Positions 46,562 to 58,415 of a DNA stretch of 64,000 nucleotides are shown here, one piece after another. The notes under the pieces were generated by a model. The model was not told the DNA's origin and searched no databases. It saw nothing but the letters and a program-made list of their open reading frames with translations. Within the stretch, counting starts at the first letter, position 1, and every line of letters begins with the position of its first letter. Both the position numbers and the translations under genes were made by a program. The DNA is from Lyophyllum atratum (Eukaryota > Basidiomycota > Agaricomycetes > Agaricales > Lyophyllaceae): assembly GCA_014905825.1 (NCBI GenBank), contig JACGCN010000018.1, positions 744,001-808,000 of the forward strand, read 5' to 3'.

Positions 46562-48327
46562 ATGGATCGGTTAGCAACTACGGTGCATCACTGTACCCAG
46601 TAAAGGCTGACTTGGTCAATAGCTACGCAAAGATCGAGAAAGTCGGTGCGTAATTACTCTTTTTTATCGTGGCATCGTCCGCAAACACACCTACCAATGG
46701 ACCGCAGGAGAAGGTGACTTCTTTCCCATAGCTCCACAAACGTGCCACACTGATGACCGCTTTCACCACCCAAAGGCACATACGGCGTTGTTTACAAGGC
46801 CCGGGATACGCAGCTGAATCAGATCGTCGCGTTGAAGAAAATAAGGCTCGAGGCAGAGGATGAGGGCGTGCCGAGTACCGCTATTCGCGAGATCAGTTTG
46901 TTAAAAGAGCTCAATGACGTGAATATTGTCAAGTAAGCCCTATCACATTCAGTTTCCTCCTCGGAACCCCTGGGCTGACAGGTCAAAGGCTTCTCGACAT
47001 CGTTCACGCCGATCAGAAATTATACCTCGTCTTTGAATTCCTGGATGTGGACCTGAAAAGATACATGGAAACTGGAAACCAAAATCGTACGCCCATTACT
47101 CTGGATATCGTCAAGGTGAGCTCCCCTACATCGACATGTGGTTCCTGAAAGGCGTGGGGACGGTTTTTTGCACGTGTGGACGCGTTATTGACGCGTTTAA
47201 CGCGTCACAGACGCCGAGGTTTACCCCACTTAACACCGCCATGGTCGTGTCTCTTTATCTTCGGCATTGCCAATGTCGCGAACATTGAGGATCGTTGCTG
47301 AGCCAATGGCCTAGCCTTACGGGCGTAGGCCTTGTTTCTTATCTGTTTGTGTGTGATTCCCGCCCGAGCGCATCATCACACTCTTTGTAACAAAGGAAGA
47401 TCATTCACTGATAGTCTCCAATCGCAGAAATTCACTCACCAACTTAATTCCGGTCTGCTCTACTGTCATTCACACCGCATCCTACATCGCGATCTCAAGC
47501 CCCAAAACCTGCTCATCGACAACAGAGACAACCTTAAACTGGCCGACTTCGGCCTTGCCCGGGCGTTCGGTATCCCGATGCGGACATACACGCATGAGGT
47601 ACATTTTCGGGCGCCTTCTCCTGTCCGACTCATCGTTTCCCCAGCTGACCACGGCGACTTCTCCGTAGGTCGTGACCCTGTGGTATCGCGCCCCCGAAGT
47701 CCTGCTCGGCTCGCGCCATTACTCCACCGCCATCGATATGTGGTCCGTAGGTTGCATCTTTGCGGAGATGGCGATGCAGGGCTCCCCGCTGTTCCCGGGC
47801 GACTCGGAGATCGACCAGATCTTCAAAATCTTTAGGTGCGTCCATGTATACACTCAAGTCTACCTTTGAACGTTTAGATGGATGCTAATGTGGCGTTGGT
47901 TAGGATTCTTGGGACACCCAATGAGGAGATCTGGCCTGGTGTCAGCGGTCTCCCGGACTACAAGGCCACGTTCCCGCAGTGGTCGCGCCAGGACCTGGCG
48001 CGCATTGTGCCTACACTAGATGACCTGGGCATTGACATGTTAAAGGTACGATCATCATCATAACCTAGGGGATCGTCGCAATCAACGCCCTCGGTGTCAT
48101 CCTCGGGAAATGCCTTGGCGCGTGGGGCAGCATTTATGCCCCTTGGTTCTTTGTATGAGATCTTTGACTGAATCTTTTTTTACCTATAGCGCACATTGAC
48201 TTACGATTCGGCCAAGCGCATCTCGGGTGTGTACTCATGCTCGTCCTGAATCGACAGCGGCTAAAAGTGGCTCATTTTAGCAAAACGTGCCCTCAACCAC
48301 CCCTACTTTGAGGGCTTCACGCCCTGA
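46562..48327 (+). CDS. CDK1: Cyclin-dependent kinase 1 (Cdc2/Cdc28)
   Basis: Ten exons: 46562-46569, 46623-46645, 46708-46713, 46776-46932, 46989-47115, 47428-47598, 47669-47835, 47904-48045, 48190-48226, 48281-48327; all phases agree; 294 residues, the usual length. Glycine loop GEGTYG (11-16) includes the inhibitory Thr14 and Tyr15; PSTAIRE cyclin-binding helix is intact ([13 protein letters not shown]); catalytic [13 protein letters not shown], and the activation segment [15 protein letters not shown] are present. It drives mitotic entry with cyclins. The third exon is only 6 nt (GAGAAG) and encodes the centre of the glycine loop. The fifth intron (47116-47427) is far longer than the rest and carries three ACGCGT boxes. 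Confidence 0.97.
47180..47205. promoter_or_regulatory. Cluster of three ACGCGT (MluI cell-cycle) boxes in a CDK1 intron
   Basis: ACGCGT occurs at 47180-47185, 47191-47196 and 47200-47205, three times within 26 bp. ACGCGT is the core site of the fungal MBF (Mbp1/Swi6) G1/S regulator. The cluster sits in the 312-nt fifth intron. A CACGTG-like CACGTG/T motif lies just upstream (47171). Intronic enhancer or downstream promoter function is inference. Confidence 0.55.
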
Positions 48328-49015
48328 AGACGCAGAACACACCGTCCCTCGTAATATCCTGCTGTCCTTGCTTTCCGCCACCTGCCCTCCCCGCCCCGCT
48401 TCGTTCTTCCCTTAACCTCTCTCCTATCTCTCTCTGACTCTCTCTCTCATTCCCATAACTCGCTCCGCCTCTGGTTCAGATTCCATCATTCGTGATATAC
48501 AATACAATACGTACAAGTTTATAACTGCAACTCCTCCCACCCCCATGGCATCCACTACTATCGCATTGCATCTTTTATAAAAATACAAATTTTCTGAACA
48601 TTCACATTCACTTCCGCTGATTCATGGCGCGGTACTGAGCTATTCGGTGTTGAATCTGGGAAGAATAGGGTTTTCGGGGCCAGCGATGATGTCCATGGTA
48701 AGCTTGGTGACGGTGTCCAGACCTTGGCCACTTGTGAAGTGACTTGAACTCTCAATTAGGCGACTAGCAGGTGGTTTCTGAACCTCAGGGCCAGAATGAC
48801 ACATCCTACTTTAGACGCGTCGCGATTCACCAATATCATCGCCGGCATGGGAGAAAGCCTAACGGGTTCGGCATTGATTAAGATGTAGTATAGGCACGCT
48901 ACGTGTCGAAATATTAACTAGAAGATATCCTACGTTTCGTCCACGAAGTCGCCCATCGCGACCCTAAGTGTTCTCTTCAGTCATGATTTGTGAGTTTCAG
49001 AAAGACGAGTCAAGC
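48328..49015. other. Convergent intergenic spacer
   Basis: CDK1 (+) and the secreted protein gene (-) converge. A pyrimidine-rich tract (CTCTCTCT and TCTCTGACTCTC) lies near 48418-48450. No gene is supported. Confidence 0.5.
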
Positions 49016-49923
49016 TCACCTCACGGCAGTCATCCCCGCAAACGTCGCTCTGTATGTGCCGAATTTTATCCTTGACAAGAGAAAGTTAAAGTTAACTCTC
49101 ATGCTGCGGGTACGTTTGGGACATACGAAGATGATGATGAGCCCATCTCTCCAGTGACAGTGTACCTCAAAAGCGTCTGGCTCTGGTCGGCAGCGTCCTT
49201 GACGACGTAGTCGAAACGACCTGTAGGTCCGTAGGTCACTGTCACGAAGTGTACGGTCGTGCGATCGGTGAAATTTGCTAATGGGATGGAAGGGCATCCC
49301 GTCGTCGCGCAGTCGCGCTTGAAATCTCGAACTACGATCTGCCCGTCTGCGGCGTCGAGTGTGATGATCGAAGAGCCGTCTCCGCGCGAAAAGAGCTGCA
49401 TCAGGTGGAAGAAATGGTCGGAAGTGCCAGCCGTGGAGGACAGGCTTGGGGAGTTGATTTCAGATCTGGATTGCTTTTGGAGGAGGGCAGGGAAAGAGTG
49501 CTTACTAGTATCTCCACTTGAACTTGTGAGTCGTCCCATCTGCAGCGCCGGCTGTGAGGAATTCTATCCGCTGCCTGGGAGCTCCGGGGCTCGGATCCAA
49601 GTTCGCTGTAGGATCCGAGGATAGGGAGCCGGAGTAGCAGTCGGTAATCGCAATTGGGTAATTGAGGCTGTCTGTGCATCCTTGGTAAAGTATGCCTGCG
49701 TAATGGTGAATTAAATGCCACCAAGCAATCTCGCATAGTATTAGTAAGGCTCACCCGAAGCTTGCCAGGAGAGCAGACTACTGATTTTTCCGGACTGCAG
49801 GGATGTACCATCTGCGAGCTGGACAGGCGCTCTACCTTCCACATGAGCCGCACGTACGGCCGCTAATGTGACGAGGGCGAAGGCAGGGAAGGGCGCGAAA
49901 GCAACATGATGAAAACGAGTATG
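49016..49923 (-). CDS. Probable secreted beta-sandwich protein
   Basis: Minus-strand exons join as: one ending at LLSWQASG (near 49755), ILYQGCTDSLNYP...HKFKWRY (ending near 49508), YLSSTAGTSDHFFHLMQLFSRGDG...GEMGSSSS (to near 49106), and IKFGTYRATFAGMTAVR (stop 49016-49018). The FFHLMQLFSRGDGSSIITLDA, GRFDYVV and KFGTYRA patterns match an uncharacterised secreted fungal family that looks like a beta-jelly roll, possibly carbohydrate-active. A hydrophobic stretch (VAFAPFPAFALVTLAAVRAAHVEGRAP) resembles a signal peptide, but no start Met lies directly before it; the true first exon may be upstream (a Met frame reaches 50022). The N-terminus is therefore unresolved. Confidence 0.65.
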
Positions 49924-52181
49924 GAGGGCGCGCCATGGGTTTCCTAGAGTTATATATCCATGAGATGCGCCAGCGCTAAAATCCATCAAGCTTGTATTAG
50001 TGGGCGCTCTTCGGGTGCTCATACATGGGTGTTTCTGATATCAAAATCTAGCGCTGCTCCGACCACCGGGGGTGCAGCTTCCGGTCCGAGTCGTAAAGAA
50101 TTGTATGTCAGCATACCCTCCGGACGAGTATATGAACTATGTAGTCCAGCACACACCCTTTCCACTTGACCCATGATGTTTATTCTTCGTGCGCATGTTG
50201 GATAGCTATCGTACTACTCCTCGTTTTTCCCGTCAGAACATATCAGTACCCAGTTCCAGAAGTTGTGATGGAGAAGCTGTGTCGCTACCTTGTTGATCGC
50301 GGGCGGCGCGCGGTCAGCATTCTAGTGTAAGTTCGAAAGATCTTGGGCTTAACAGTAATGGCGATCGCATTGAAGTTGTACATTGAAAAATTGCATCGTG
50401 GTAGCCCGTTCCAACTTCCGGCTGACAGTCTGAGTGAGTGTGCATGGATGAACTTGGGATGAACCGCTCGGAGTGTTAGTAAGCAGCCGGGGGGTTGGCA
50501 GCTGCCTGTCACGAACGAACCTCATCTGGATATGCTCACAATCAAAAAGGCATGGGTCGTGCTTCCAGCATTGAATATTGAGCAGCGACGCTGCCAGCAA
50601 CGCCAGTGGCGCTGGGATAACGCCGGCTTCAGCCTTCAACATCATATCAACGGACCCGAGTCCCTGAGGAAACCATAGCTTGCTTCGATGACAATGTCTT
50701 ATTCGATTAGTGGTCAAATCATCTCGTTGTGGTCCGCATGGATGTGGCGTATGCAGCAGCTCCGAGAAGCCGGAAGTTCGAATCCTCCATAGGACATGCG
50801 GTTTGGTTCTAAGTTTTTTCCATTTCTTTTCTCATGATTCAACAAGACTGCGGGGGAGGTGCATAGTGATAGTGATAGTGATATTACCCACGGGCGGTCC
50901 CGAGATGGAACATAAGTTATAACTGACGAGTCTCTGTTTGACACCAGCTATGATCAGAACGATATGGCTTTCATAGCAGGTGACTGCACGACACTCGCTC
51001 CCAGCAGCGCACCCAGCAGTTTCATTGGTTTCTGGTGGCCTGAGCATAAAGATTGTTTCTCTTCAGAATCGTCGTCCTGCGGTGCGTGCTCCGACTAACT
51101 AACATTCATGGATTGCCAAGCTCCTCCAGGCCTGGGTCTTCACAACCATCCTGATCTTCAAAGCTTCATTGCTGGCACCTCAGGTATTTCAAGGCTTTTA
51201 CAATTTACCTATCAGGCAAAGCCGGTGATTGACTCATCTGCCTCTCATCGACAAGTTACAACAAATGTCGTCAGACCCAGTCGGCCAGTCAAAAGATCTT
51301 ATCCCCTCCGATTCCCTAAATTGAAACCAGATTCCCGCCAGTTTATTTTCAACAATGCCTGCTTCCTGCATCCCTGGGAAGCCAAGAGACGTCAGATTCC
51401 CAAGAGACGTCATTTATCCTAGGGACGCAAACCGTCAATAGCTTATCCACCCCGGAATCCCTTCCTCCGAACGAATTTTCAGCATTCCCGGGTCCAACGT
51501 GCAAGGATGAGTACTGCGCTCTATTGCCAGACGACAGATGTCCGAGACATACAAAGTTCAAGCAGCCTCTCACGCGTTAATAGACGGCTAGATTGCCATG
51601 TGCTGTCGTGCTTCGATCCGTTCGGAACGTCCATGCTTCGCGGTCAAGTTGACACTGAGGGGATATCTATGTGCCTTTTCTACGAATCCATGGAGCACAC
51701 TGCTTCCTGTTTTTGCGCGTTATGTCCGCCATAAGCCATGAACTTTGGGTCGAGCCCGACTACGCAGAGAGCTGATCAGCTCGTTCCATGGGGAGATGAC
51801 CCAGCGAGGAGCAGGAACACGAGTAGAAGTCTATCCTCGATACGGAAATTTGGGATCATCTCGCTGATCATCATGGTGTGGCAGACGCACTGGTGTAAGT
51901 CCATTAAAGCTCAGGAGCACATACGTACATATTTGGGTACCTGTGATACGTTTAATTACGTCTGTAGTAGGCTTCTGGGCATCGTTTAGATTTGTAATGC
52001 CATGAATTATTGAGGGAGATCTGAGCAGGGATTCGACTTCTATATGAAAACTGGTCAGGTACAGGTTGTTATGGTGTGCGGAGTTTTCCGAAATATCCGT
52101 TGTAGGCACAAGCTGTTTCCGATTTCGTGACCACGGTGGACTGACCAGCTGGACTCTAGGCTTTGTTCATCGCTCACCCCA
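49924..52181. other. 2.3-kb region without a supported gene
   Basis: Short frames on both strands, no recognised family, no joinable exons. The left 100 bp may include the missing first exon of the secreted protein gene; the right end holds the promoter of the Msb1-like gene. A GATAGTGATAGTGATAGTGATA tetrad of GATAGT repeats occurs near 50867. Confidence 0.45.
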
Positions 52182-55100
52182 ATGCCCAGCATCTTCTCTC
52201 GTTCCCGCACAAATTCAACTCCCAAAAAACAACTTTCTTTAACTCCCCCTCAGGAATCCTCGCCTTTCGACGAGTTTGGGCGCATCTCCAGCAGGCTCTC
52301 AAACCTCGGCGCCAACTCCCCTTCTCCGGCCTCGAAAAAGGACAAGAAGAAGGCCAAGGAGCAGGAAAATCGATTCAGGACACAGGGTTCTGCGAGGGAA
52401 GGCCCCGAATATGAGCAGAGCCCCGACGTTCCTCCACCCATCCCTGATGGAAGCTTCTTACCGCTCAGCCTCGAGCGCCCGAGGAATGAATCGTCTCTAG
52501 ACCAGACTAAAGAACACGATTACGGCTATCTATCGTACGAGAGGCATGTGGTCCTCGGTCTCGAGCAGGTGGCACGTCTCGTCGTAGTCATTTCTGACGA
52601 GCTCGGAACACGAGGTGGCATCACCACCCCCTTCATATTTTCTACAACGGCGCTGGATATTTCGTCGTCGGCTATCAAGAGGCTGATTCGGACGTTTTTA
52701 GACACCTGCATAAACCAGTCGGGGCACGCTGCAGCGGACGCAGAGACAAAATGGAGGGACGAGGCCAGGTTCGCGGGGCCACATGAGCTGGGAATGTGTC
52801 TGCGCTGGGGCCTCGCTAGAGTCATCAGATCGGTCGGAGGCCAGGATGTGCGCGGCCTGCTCTCCTGGGATCGTTATGTTGACTTCAGAGACTCGGAAGC
52901 AGGTGCATCCATACCTACTTTTTGATTGACGTAGCCCACTGACGACCCTTATTCTAGCGCTCGGATACCCGCCCGCCCATTTTGCCACCCTTCTGCCAGA
53001 TTTGGCGGGGACACTTCAGACAGTCCTTATTACCTTACTCACTCTTTTATCGCGGTTGACCGCAAATAGTACAAGTTCTGGTCATACCCCTCCAACCCTC
53101 TCTCCCTTATTTGGACCCCTTATTTTCGGCCTCGGTCCCGCCACTCTCGCGTTCCATCACACCTACATGCACTATCTTCGCGCCGTGAACGCGATGGAGC
53201 ATCTTCAGCTCGCGTTCATCCGATGGCAAGACTGCCCTCGCACCGCTGGCGACTCTACCATCACGGGCAGCGCGACTGGGCTTGGTGTCCCAACGCGCCT
53301 CAAGGAATGGATCAAAGGATATCCCGCCATGCTCCCCTTCCTCCAAGACCCATCGCAAAACCAGAAGCCACATGCTCGTAGGGGAGTACGGACCGTGCGC
53401 GTTATGAGCGTGCGGAGGAACGTCCGAATGTACTCACCCGATCTCGTTAAGACTGCCGCAACGTGGGCACACCGTAATCGGCCTGGATCTCCAGGGCCCG
53501 GCGATAATGGGCTGGCCGTCTCAAAAGAGTGGAGCCGCATCGCGCCTACAACGCTGAAGCTGTCCCCACGATATTCAGAAGCATATAAGAAACGCATGGA
53601 CATGCCGCAGAATTTCCATCCCGACACAGGGCCGGGAATATCCCAGTCGCCAAGCCTCAGCAATGCGCCATCCTCTTCGTCCTACGCCTCCACCCTGTCC
53701 ACTGGCAAAGGAGACAGTGATTATTTCGGAGTGGGACTGGGCACAAGGGAGGGCGAGGACCGGTTCAGAAGCTTGACGGACTTGAAGTGGGGCGAGTTTG
53801 AGTCTATGGGCTTTAGTGAGCTCGGGGACCAGAAGAAGCTACAATTTGACTTGACGGAAAGTGCAAGAACGGTGAGTCATGCTCCGCCTCGGCTTCCCCA
53901 TTGGTATCATAATATTCATAATCATGTCCTTTCCGCTTCCTTCCCTTGCTTTCTTCTTGCCATATTTTTAGGAACGTTCTGTTAAACGAGGGACCCTATC
54001 ATGGAACGACTTTTCATCAACGGGCTTCACTCGCAGCGATGCCCCCCTCAGCGCCACGCTGCAGTTCAGCTCGCCTGTCGCAAAGACAATCTCCTCATGG
54101 CCGGCTCATAGTGCCGAAATGTCGAAAAAGCTCAAAAAGACGCAGAAAGCCTTGCCACCGTTCGGATGGGATACGGAACCTGTTGTTGGTAGCGAGGAAG
54201 TGATCGAGGAGGCATTTGTTGACGTCTTCTCCGATCTCATATACGGGGGCGGGTGGATGGATTTAGAGCGATATGAAGAACTCGATAGGGACTGCAACTG
54301 GGCCTTGGTGCGTAAATCGCTCATGCCATCATTAGGCTCGGTACTGATGCCGTTGCCTGTCCTTTAAACAGATCGAGTTCAAGTCTCTGCCACCTAATCG
54401 AACAACTGCCTCGGGAGGTTCGGATCCACGCACCTCTACCACCCTTATTCTATTCGAAGAATTCGTCCCCCTTGAATATAGACAACAACTGGCTGTGACT
54501 GGCTCGACGCGACGGCGACTCCCGTCGTTCTTTTCACAATCCACTAAATCAAAGCCCTGGAAGCAGGCTGCCACCCTCAACGGGCGGCCCTACATTGTCG
54601 GCCACGTGCCCCGCAGTCCAACCTATCGTGAAGTCGAATTCGAAGGATTACTGCGCGGAGGGACTGCGACAAAAGTCATCTCGCTCGGTACCAAACCATC
54701 AGTCAAATCACCCTCTTCCCAGAAATCCGCGCCACCGGCCCCAGAAACTCCCGTGCCCTCACGAACAGCCGCCATATCCGGCCCCCTCTACGTTCCCGCA
54801 CCCGACTTGCTTCAAGCCCCGAAAAGCGAAGACATGCACTCCGATTCAACAATGTCGCCATCGGTGATCTCCACCAAGCGTTCGTCGCGTTTTCGTTTGC
54901 CAGGCGGGATTCCCGTTCCTAGTCCTGGCGGCGGTCGTAAAACGGGCATTGCGCCGGCTCAGTATTCTAGTGTGGATTTCGAGACGCGGTTGGCAAGTTA
55001 CAGTGATGATGAGTATAGCGGGGACTCGCCAGAGCCGGAGTCGGTGAAACAGAAGAGAAGGGAGTCGAAGGACGATGCGTGGGTGGATATCCTTGTCGGG

Positions 55101-56111
55101 ACACAGAAAAGACGCATGGGAGGGCAGGACGCGGAGAGGAAGGCGTTGCATTCGAGAAGATCGGATCCGGATATTGCGAGTTTGGAGGTTGCGCAGGTGT
55201 TGGCTGGTGTGAGAGATAGGACACCCTCGCTGCCTAGTGTGCACCATGAGCGGGTGGATCGTGATCCTGGAGGCGGATTGGATCATCTGCATGACATGGA
55301 GGACGTCGATGAAATCGAAACAGTCCCGCGCACCAGTGAAGCCCGGAGTGATTATACGGGAGATCATTCTGTGATGACGAGTAAATCTATGGACGGTGAT
55401 GTGGATTCTGAAGGCGTGGACGACGAGGTGGATCAACCTTCGATGACAGCGCGGCAGATGGCACGAAACCAGCGACGCTTGGGTTATTTCGATCTTCATC
55501 CTGAGCGGAGACCGCCGTCGATGCAAGTTCAGCAGGAAGAAGATCCTCGAGACAAGTTGGCTTATGATGCGGATAGCGCTAATGGCCACACTGACGAAGG
55601 GCCTACGGCTGAAGCTGTAGACACTACGCAGCCTCTCAGGAAATTGCCAGTTCCTCCTGAAGCATCACGGCCTCCCATTATCCCCATCGTGGTCGAGCCC
55701 GCACCCGCGGTGCCTGAGAAATCTGCTGCTGCTGATATTAACGGCAATGGGGTCCACCAAGCCGCCCCCGCTTCAACTCCAACCAGCAAAACTGCTGCTC
55801 TGATTGAGATGTACAGAGAGCGTGAGCGAGGATCCTCGCCGAAACCTGGCTCCATGCCTATGCCTGCTCCAATTCCCATCACTCCTCTCCAGCCATCCCG
55901 CCTACCAGTCCGTACGGTCTCTCTGAATAAAGACGGAGGTCCGGCTCCATCCCCCATCGCAGCTCCCGCACCGAAAGTTGCGATACCAGCCGAGCCCGCT
56001 CTCGTTGAGCCCCCACGCATTCCCCTCGACGAAAGCGGCCGTGCAAGCCCTATACGCTATGTTCACGGGGCACCTCTACACAATGTGCTCGAGGAAGAGG
56101 AAGAAGACTAG
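52182..56111 (+). CDS. Msb1/Mug8-like polarity protein
   Basis: Four exons: 52182-52902, 52958-53871, 53972-54307, 54372-56111; phases consistent; 1,236 residues. It starts MPSIFSRSRTNSTPKK and has a basic Ser/Pro-rich head. A helical domain about 115-480 (ERHVVLGLEQVARLVVVISDELGTRGGITTPFIF, LGPATLAFHHTYMHYLRAVNAMEHLQLAFIR) resembles the Msb1/Mug8 family, distantly related to RhoGAP folds; these act with Rho/Cdc42 at growth sites (family knowledge). More conserved segments follow to about 770. The last 450 residues are disordered: Pro/Ser-rich, a short acidic stretch, ending LHNVLEEEEED. Family assignment is from motif memory and moderately sure. Confidence 0.75.
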
Positions 56112-57192
56112 GGTTTATAAACGACCAAACCCTCAAGCCTCCCCCCGCCTGCGAAACCACGACGATGAAACTGATTTAACCGGCCGTCAGCCCCAACCAT
56201 CTTCTACAATTCCTTCCGCCCCCATCAAGAATCTTCCCTTTCTTATGATCTTGTGGCATACTTTATGATCTTCATTACTTCAGTCGTCTGCTCGGCTGCG
56301 CCTCTCCCTTGTTAGTACATATTCCATGTTGTCCCGCCGCTCGTTCTCTTGAAAAAACATACGACAGTGCTACTGATGATACCCGGCCGGATCTGGATAC
56401 CGGATCCTTCTCATACCTACATTCTCTTACATATGGATAAATCCTTTTACTTTGAAGTTTCTCGTGATCGGACATTGAGCAATGAGAATCACTCAAGGTC
56501 TGGCGGCCGGACCAGCCGGGCCGTCGCTTGTTGTACTAAAGGCTAGCATACCAACCACGGCATTTGTTCTTCCAACCACCATCCGTCAATAGAGAACTCG
56601 TCAAGGGCGATTCCCAGAACAATCTACTAGGACTTATTTCTTCCAGCCTTCAATTCAACCTTCTATGCAGGTTTGAAAGCGACCGACTGTCGTACCGCTC
56701 AAACTCAAAGCCATCTCCGTCCCGGGCACACAATGTTTGACCTTGGCGTAGTCCAGTGTAGAATTGCCACCACTAGAATCAATGCTGTTCAGGATATACT
56801 CCGATGGAAGGATGCTAACTTGTGTCCGCACATCAAATATACTGCAACTAGGTTCCGAGCTTGTCCAACGCCCATGCTGACCCTAGCCCACTCGCTTGCG
56901 CTGAATGTAGCACCCACTGCCCCACTTCAGCGCAGATGCCAGATATCTAAGACCCCTTGAATTGTGATGGGACCCGGTCCGCTTGCTGATCTGTCCTATC
57001 CTGCGCTGTCTTCTGGTGAACGGCCCCAGGTGGGTTATACGCTCGGTCACGTGTCGGCCCACTATTCTCCAGTGGAGACCCGACCTGTCTAGTTCACGCG
57101 TTGCTCACTGGTCGAAGCACGATATATGTAAATTCCGTCATGTATAAAGGTAAGGCGCACTTTTGAACTGGCCCCCGCAATTCCCACCTGAT
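56112..57192. other. Intergenic region
   Basis: This 1.1-kb stretch has only short, unconvincing frames. It includes the 3' end of the Msb1-like gene and the promoter of the next gene. Confidence 0.5.
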
Positions 57193-58276
57193 ATGACATG
57201 TATAAAGGCTAACACATTCCCGCCCCTTCCGCACGATGTCGAACGCCTTATTTTGGAGTGCTCAGCGTACCATGACCGATCTATGGCGCTAAAGCTCGTA
57301 AGGCTCTCTCGGAAAGTGCAAACCTGGTAAGTTCTACTACCCAAACTCATCTATTGCGTCAGACATTTCTCACACACCTTTTGCAAGGATCGATCCAATC
57401 CTATATCGGCATGTCACACTCGAGTATCCATCCCAGGCGGAAGCCTTTGTTCGCACCCTCGAAACCTCAAAAAAGCGCGGCATCTTCTTCGCGACGCAGG
57501 TCAAAATCCTGTGCTTTGCCTATGGCATTGATCTACGTGATGCCGTCAAGATTCTTACAGTCTGCAAAAATGTGACCAGCCTCGCGTCTTGGCTCGAATT
57601 ATCCCAGCTTTCCGCCGACTTCACACACTCCGACCTGGAGTCATTTTCAAAACTCCTTACAAACGGAACACTACAACTCCATCGACTGTCGATGATCCTC
57701 CACGATTTCTTATGCGTTCCCGATCCTGACTTCACTATCCCCGTCCTCCAAAATGTCACACATCTCGATATCTACCAAGGCTCTGACCACTTCAGAGATT
57801 GGACATGGACAGGCTTTAACCAACTCTCTAATCTGACGCATCTCTCGTTTGATCTGAGCCTCTCCTCCCCGCTCGAGACGGTAAACGAGGTTTTGCCACA
57901 TGCACCCCCCAGCCTCCGGATGTGCCTCGTGCTTCTTTCTACGCGCAACTCCTCCGTCAGCATCAAACAATTCTGTTCTGGGAATGATGTTTTAGAGAAA
58001 ATGGCCGCTGGGAAGGTAGATCCACGGTTAGTTATCGGGACCAACGAACCACTGGAAGAGGAATGTCGGTACGGCGGTTTGCTAGTGGTCCACCTCTATG
58101 ATGATGTGATGAAGGATTGGAGCTTTGTTCCTGATGGAGAGGACGATGTGTGGCAGAAGGCCGAAAGAATCATTAGCAAGCGAAACCACAAACCTTTAGT
58201 ACGTTTGTCCGCTCACCCATGTCGTATCTCATCACCCATTTATCCGCAGGTTGAGGGGGAGAACGTTGTCAAGTGA
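57193..58276 (+). CDS. F-box/LRR-like mushroom protein
   Basis: Exons 57193-57326, 57388-58198 and 58250-58276 give 323 residues, starting MTCIKANTFPPLPHDVERLILECSAYHD. The LPHDVERLILE segment followed by ALKLVRLSRKVQTWIDPILYRHVTL is the usual opening of a large agaricomycete family with an F-box-like head and irregular leucine-rich strands (VTHLDIYQGS, LTHLSFDLSL). The last intron (58199-58249) is 51 nt, a multiple of three without a stop, so retention would only add 17 residues. Function unknown. The gene ends 140 bp from the end of a convergent secreted-protein gene. Confidence 0.75.
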
Positions 58277-58415
58277 CCCCTCCCTATACAGATATATTTC
58301 ATTGCCCGTGTCTAAATCATCCCGAAAAATTCAATAATATTGTAGCAGTAAGTGTTCATGTATTCTACAGGCCATCCCACGATAAAGTATCCAGTATTGT
58401 CATCATGCGCCAGGC

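Noticed and set aside
50867..50884. Short GATAGT repeats as a minisatellite or GATA-factor cluster
   Set aside because: Only three to four short units; too few to support either.
54846..55589. 247-codon minus-strand frame inside the Msb1-like gene
   Set aside because: Antisense to a disordered, codon-biased exon whose sense frame joins to conserved exons; His/Arg-rich composition is typical of a shadow.
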